Source: Pseudomonadota bacterium (GTDB lineage Bacteria > Pseudomonadota > Gammaproteobacteria > Burkholderiales > Methylophilaceae). From it: a stretch of 7,134 bases of DNA. The stretch is taken from positions 1 to 7,134 of the forward strand of contig JAKPIR010000192.1 in the NCBI GenBank assembly GCA_029549705.1. The letters are read 5' to 3'. The notes under the pieces are model-generated. The model was not told the DNA's origin, ran no database searches, and saw nothing but the letters and a program-made list of their open reading frames with translations. The position numbers and the translations under genes were made by a program. How positions within the stretch are numbered: the first letter of the stretch is position 1; each line of letters starts with the position of its first letter. Positions 6,776 to 7,134 of this stretch are shown here, piece by piece.

Positions 6776-6825
6776 GGGGACGGACCACAATTAATTACGG
6801 CGGATTACGCTGCGCTATTTACACC
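6776..6825. repeat. Degenerate REP/RAYT-like intergenic repeat fragments
   Basis: Two adjoining strings resemble intergenic repeats that I recall from betaproteobacterial and other genomes. The first is GGGGACGGACCAC (6776-6788); its reverse complement GTGGTCCGTCCCC resembles a repeat often found beside REP-associated tyrosine transposases. The second is GGCGGATTACGCTGCGCTA (6799-6817), the left arm and loop of a palindrome whose right arm would be TAATCCGCC. Here the right arm has decayed to TATTTACACC (6816-6825), ending exactly next to the tgt stop codon. A small hairpin, GGAAT-GCTCT-ATTCC (6747-6761), lies just to the left. No transposase gene is present. The family assignment rests on memory and needs a genome-wide search. 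Confidence 0.45.
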
Positions 6826-7134
6826 TTACTTCATACTTTTGCGTTTTGCGGCAAACTCAGTTTTAAAAGCCTCAAACGTGCCGTTTTCAATCGCTTGGCG
6901 CATGCCTTGCATCAACACTTGGTAGTAATGCAAATTGTGGATGGTGTTTAAGCGTGCGCCTAAGATTTCGCCCACTTTATGCAAATGGTGCAAATAAGCG
7001 CGGGTGAAATTTTGGCAGGTGTAGCAGCTGCAATCAGAATCCAGTGGTTGGGTATCGAGCTTGTAGCTGGCGTTTTTAATTTTTACGTCGCCATATTGCG
7101 TGAATAGCCAGCCATTGCGCGCGTTGCGGGTGGG
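6826..7134 (-). CDS. tgt: Tgt, queuine tRNA-ribosyltransferase (C-terminal part, runs off the right edge)
   Basis: These are the last 102 codons of bacterial tRNA-guanine transglycosylase, which exchanges guanine-34 for preQ1 in tRNAs for Asp, Asn, His and Tyr in the cytoplasm. The fragment opens with PTRNARNGWLFT, then shows the structural zinc site: C35, C37 and C40 (CSCYTC) and H66, with the same spacing as C302, C304, C307 and H333 in E. coli. AYLHHLHKVGEILGARLNTIHNLHYYQ is typical of the family (key parts: YLHHL, GARLNTIHN). It ends FAAKRKSMK, slightly shorter than the E. coli tail. The catalytic aspartates lie beyond the edge. It is normally cotranscribed with yajC; here about 1 kb separates them. 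Confidence 0.96.
   Translation of the reverse strand, partial: PTRNARNGWLFTQYGDVKIKNASYKLDTQPLDSDCSCYTCQNFTRAYLHHLHKVGEILGARLNTIHNLHYYQVLMQGMRQAIENGTFEAFKTEFAAKRKSMK

Noticed and set aside
6730..6951. Plus-strand open frame overlapping the tgt 3' end
   Set aside because: It is antisense to the well-matched Tgt zinc-site region, has no ribosome site and no recognisable protein features.

Overview
The window reads as a chromosomal segment of a Gram-negative proteobacterium. The gene set and protein style (ClpS/ClpA, a YfjD-type CNNM/CBS protein, Tgt, YajC, SecD, SecF, plus a PEP-CTERM protein) suggest a betaproteobacterium, possibly of the Methylophilaceae. That placement is inference from recalled families, not from a search.

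Layout. All housekeeping genes lie on the minus strand, so transcription runs from right to left. From the right edge: the 3' end of tgt (queuosine tRNA modification, 6826-7134, partial); an accessory interval of about 1 kb (5796-6825); yajC, secD and secF (5795 down to 2539), which encode the accessory part of the Sec translocase; an intergenic gap with a strong hairpin terminator (about 2439-2486); a membrane CNNM/CBS ion-transport family protein (999-2270, TTG start); then clpS (587-898) and the 5' part of clpA (1-541), the N-degron adaptor and its AAA+ unfoldase.

The only plus-strand gene is a secreted PEP-CTERM protein (6088-6702). It sits between tgt and yajC, which are neighbours in one operon (queA-tgt-yajC-secD-secF) in many proteobacteria. 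The gene therefore splits that order: it is divergent from yajC and convergent with tgt. On its tgt side lie a possible bidirectional terminator and fragments resembling REP/RAYT-type intergenic repeats. On its yajC side lies an intergenic region with an extended -10 promoter for yajC and a 14-bp perfect inverted repeat, one arm of which overlaps that promoter.

Functionally the minus-strand genes are core: protein export (YajC-SecD-SecF), regulated proteolysis (ClpS-ClpA), tRNA modification (Tgt) and probable divalent-cation handling (CNNM). The PEP-CTERM protein would use Sec for export and an exosortase encoded elsewhere for processing. I see no CRISPR array, no tRNA or rRNA, no intact insertion sequence and no clear new multi-gene system. 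The interval between tgt and yajC is the part most worth a second look.
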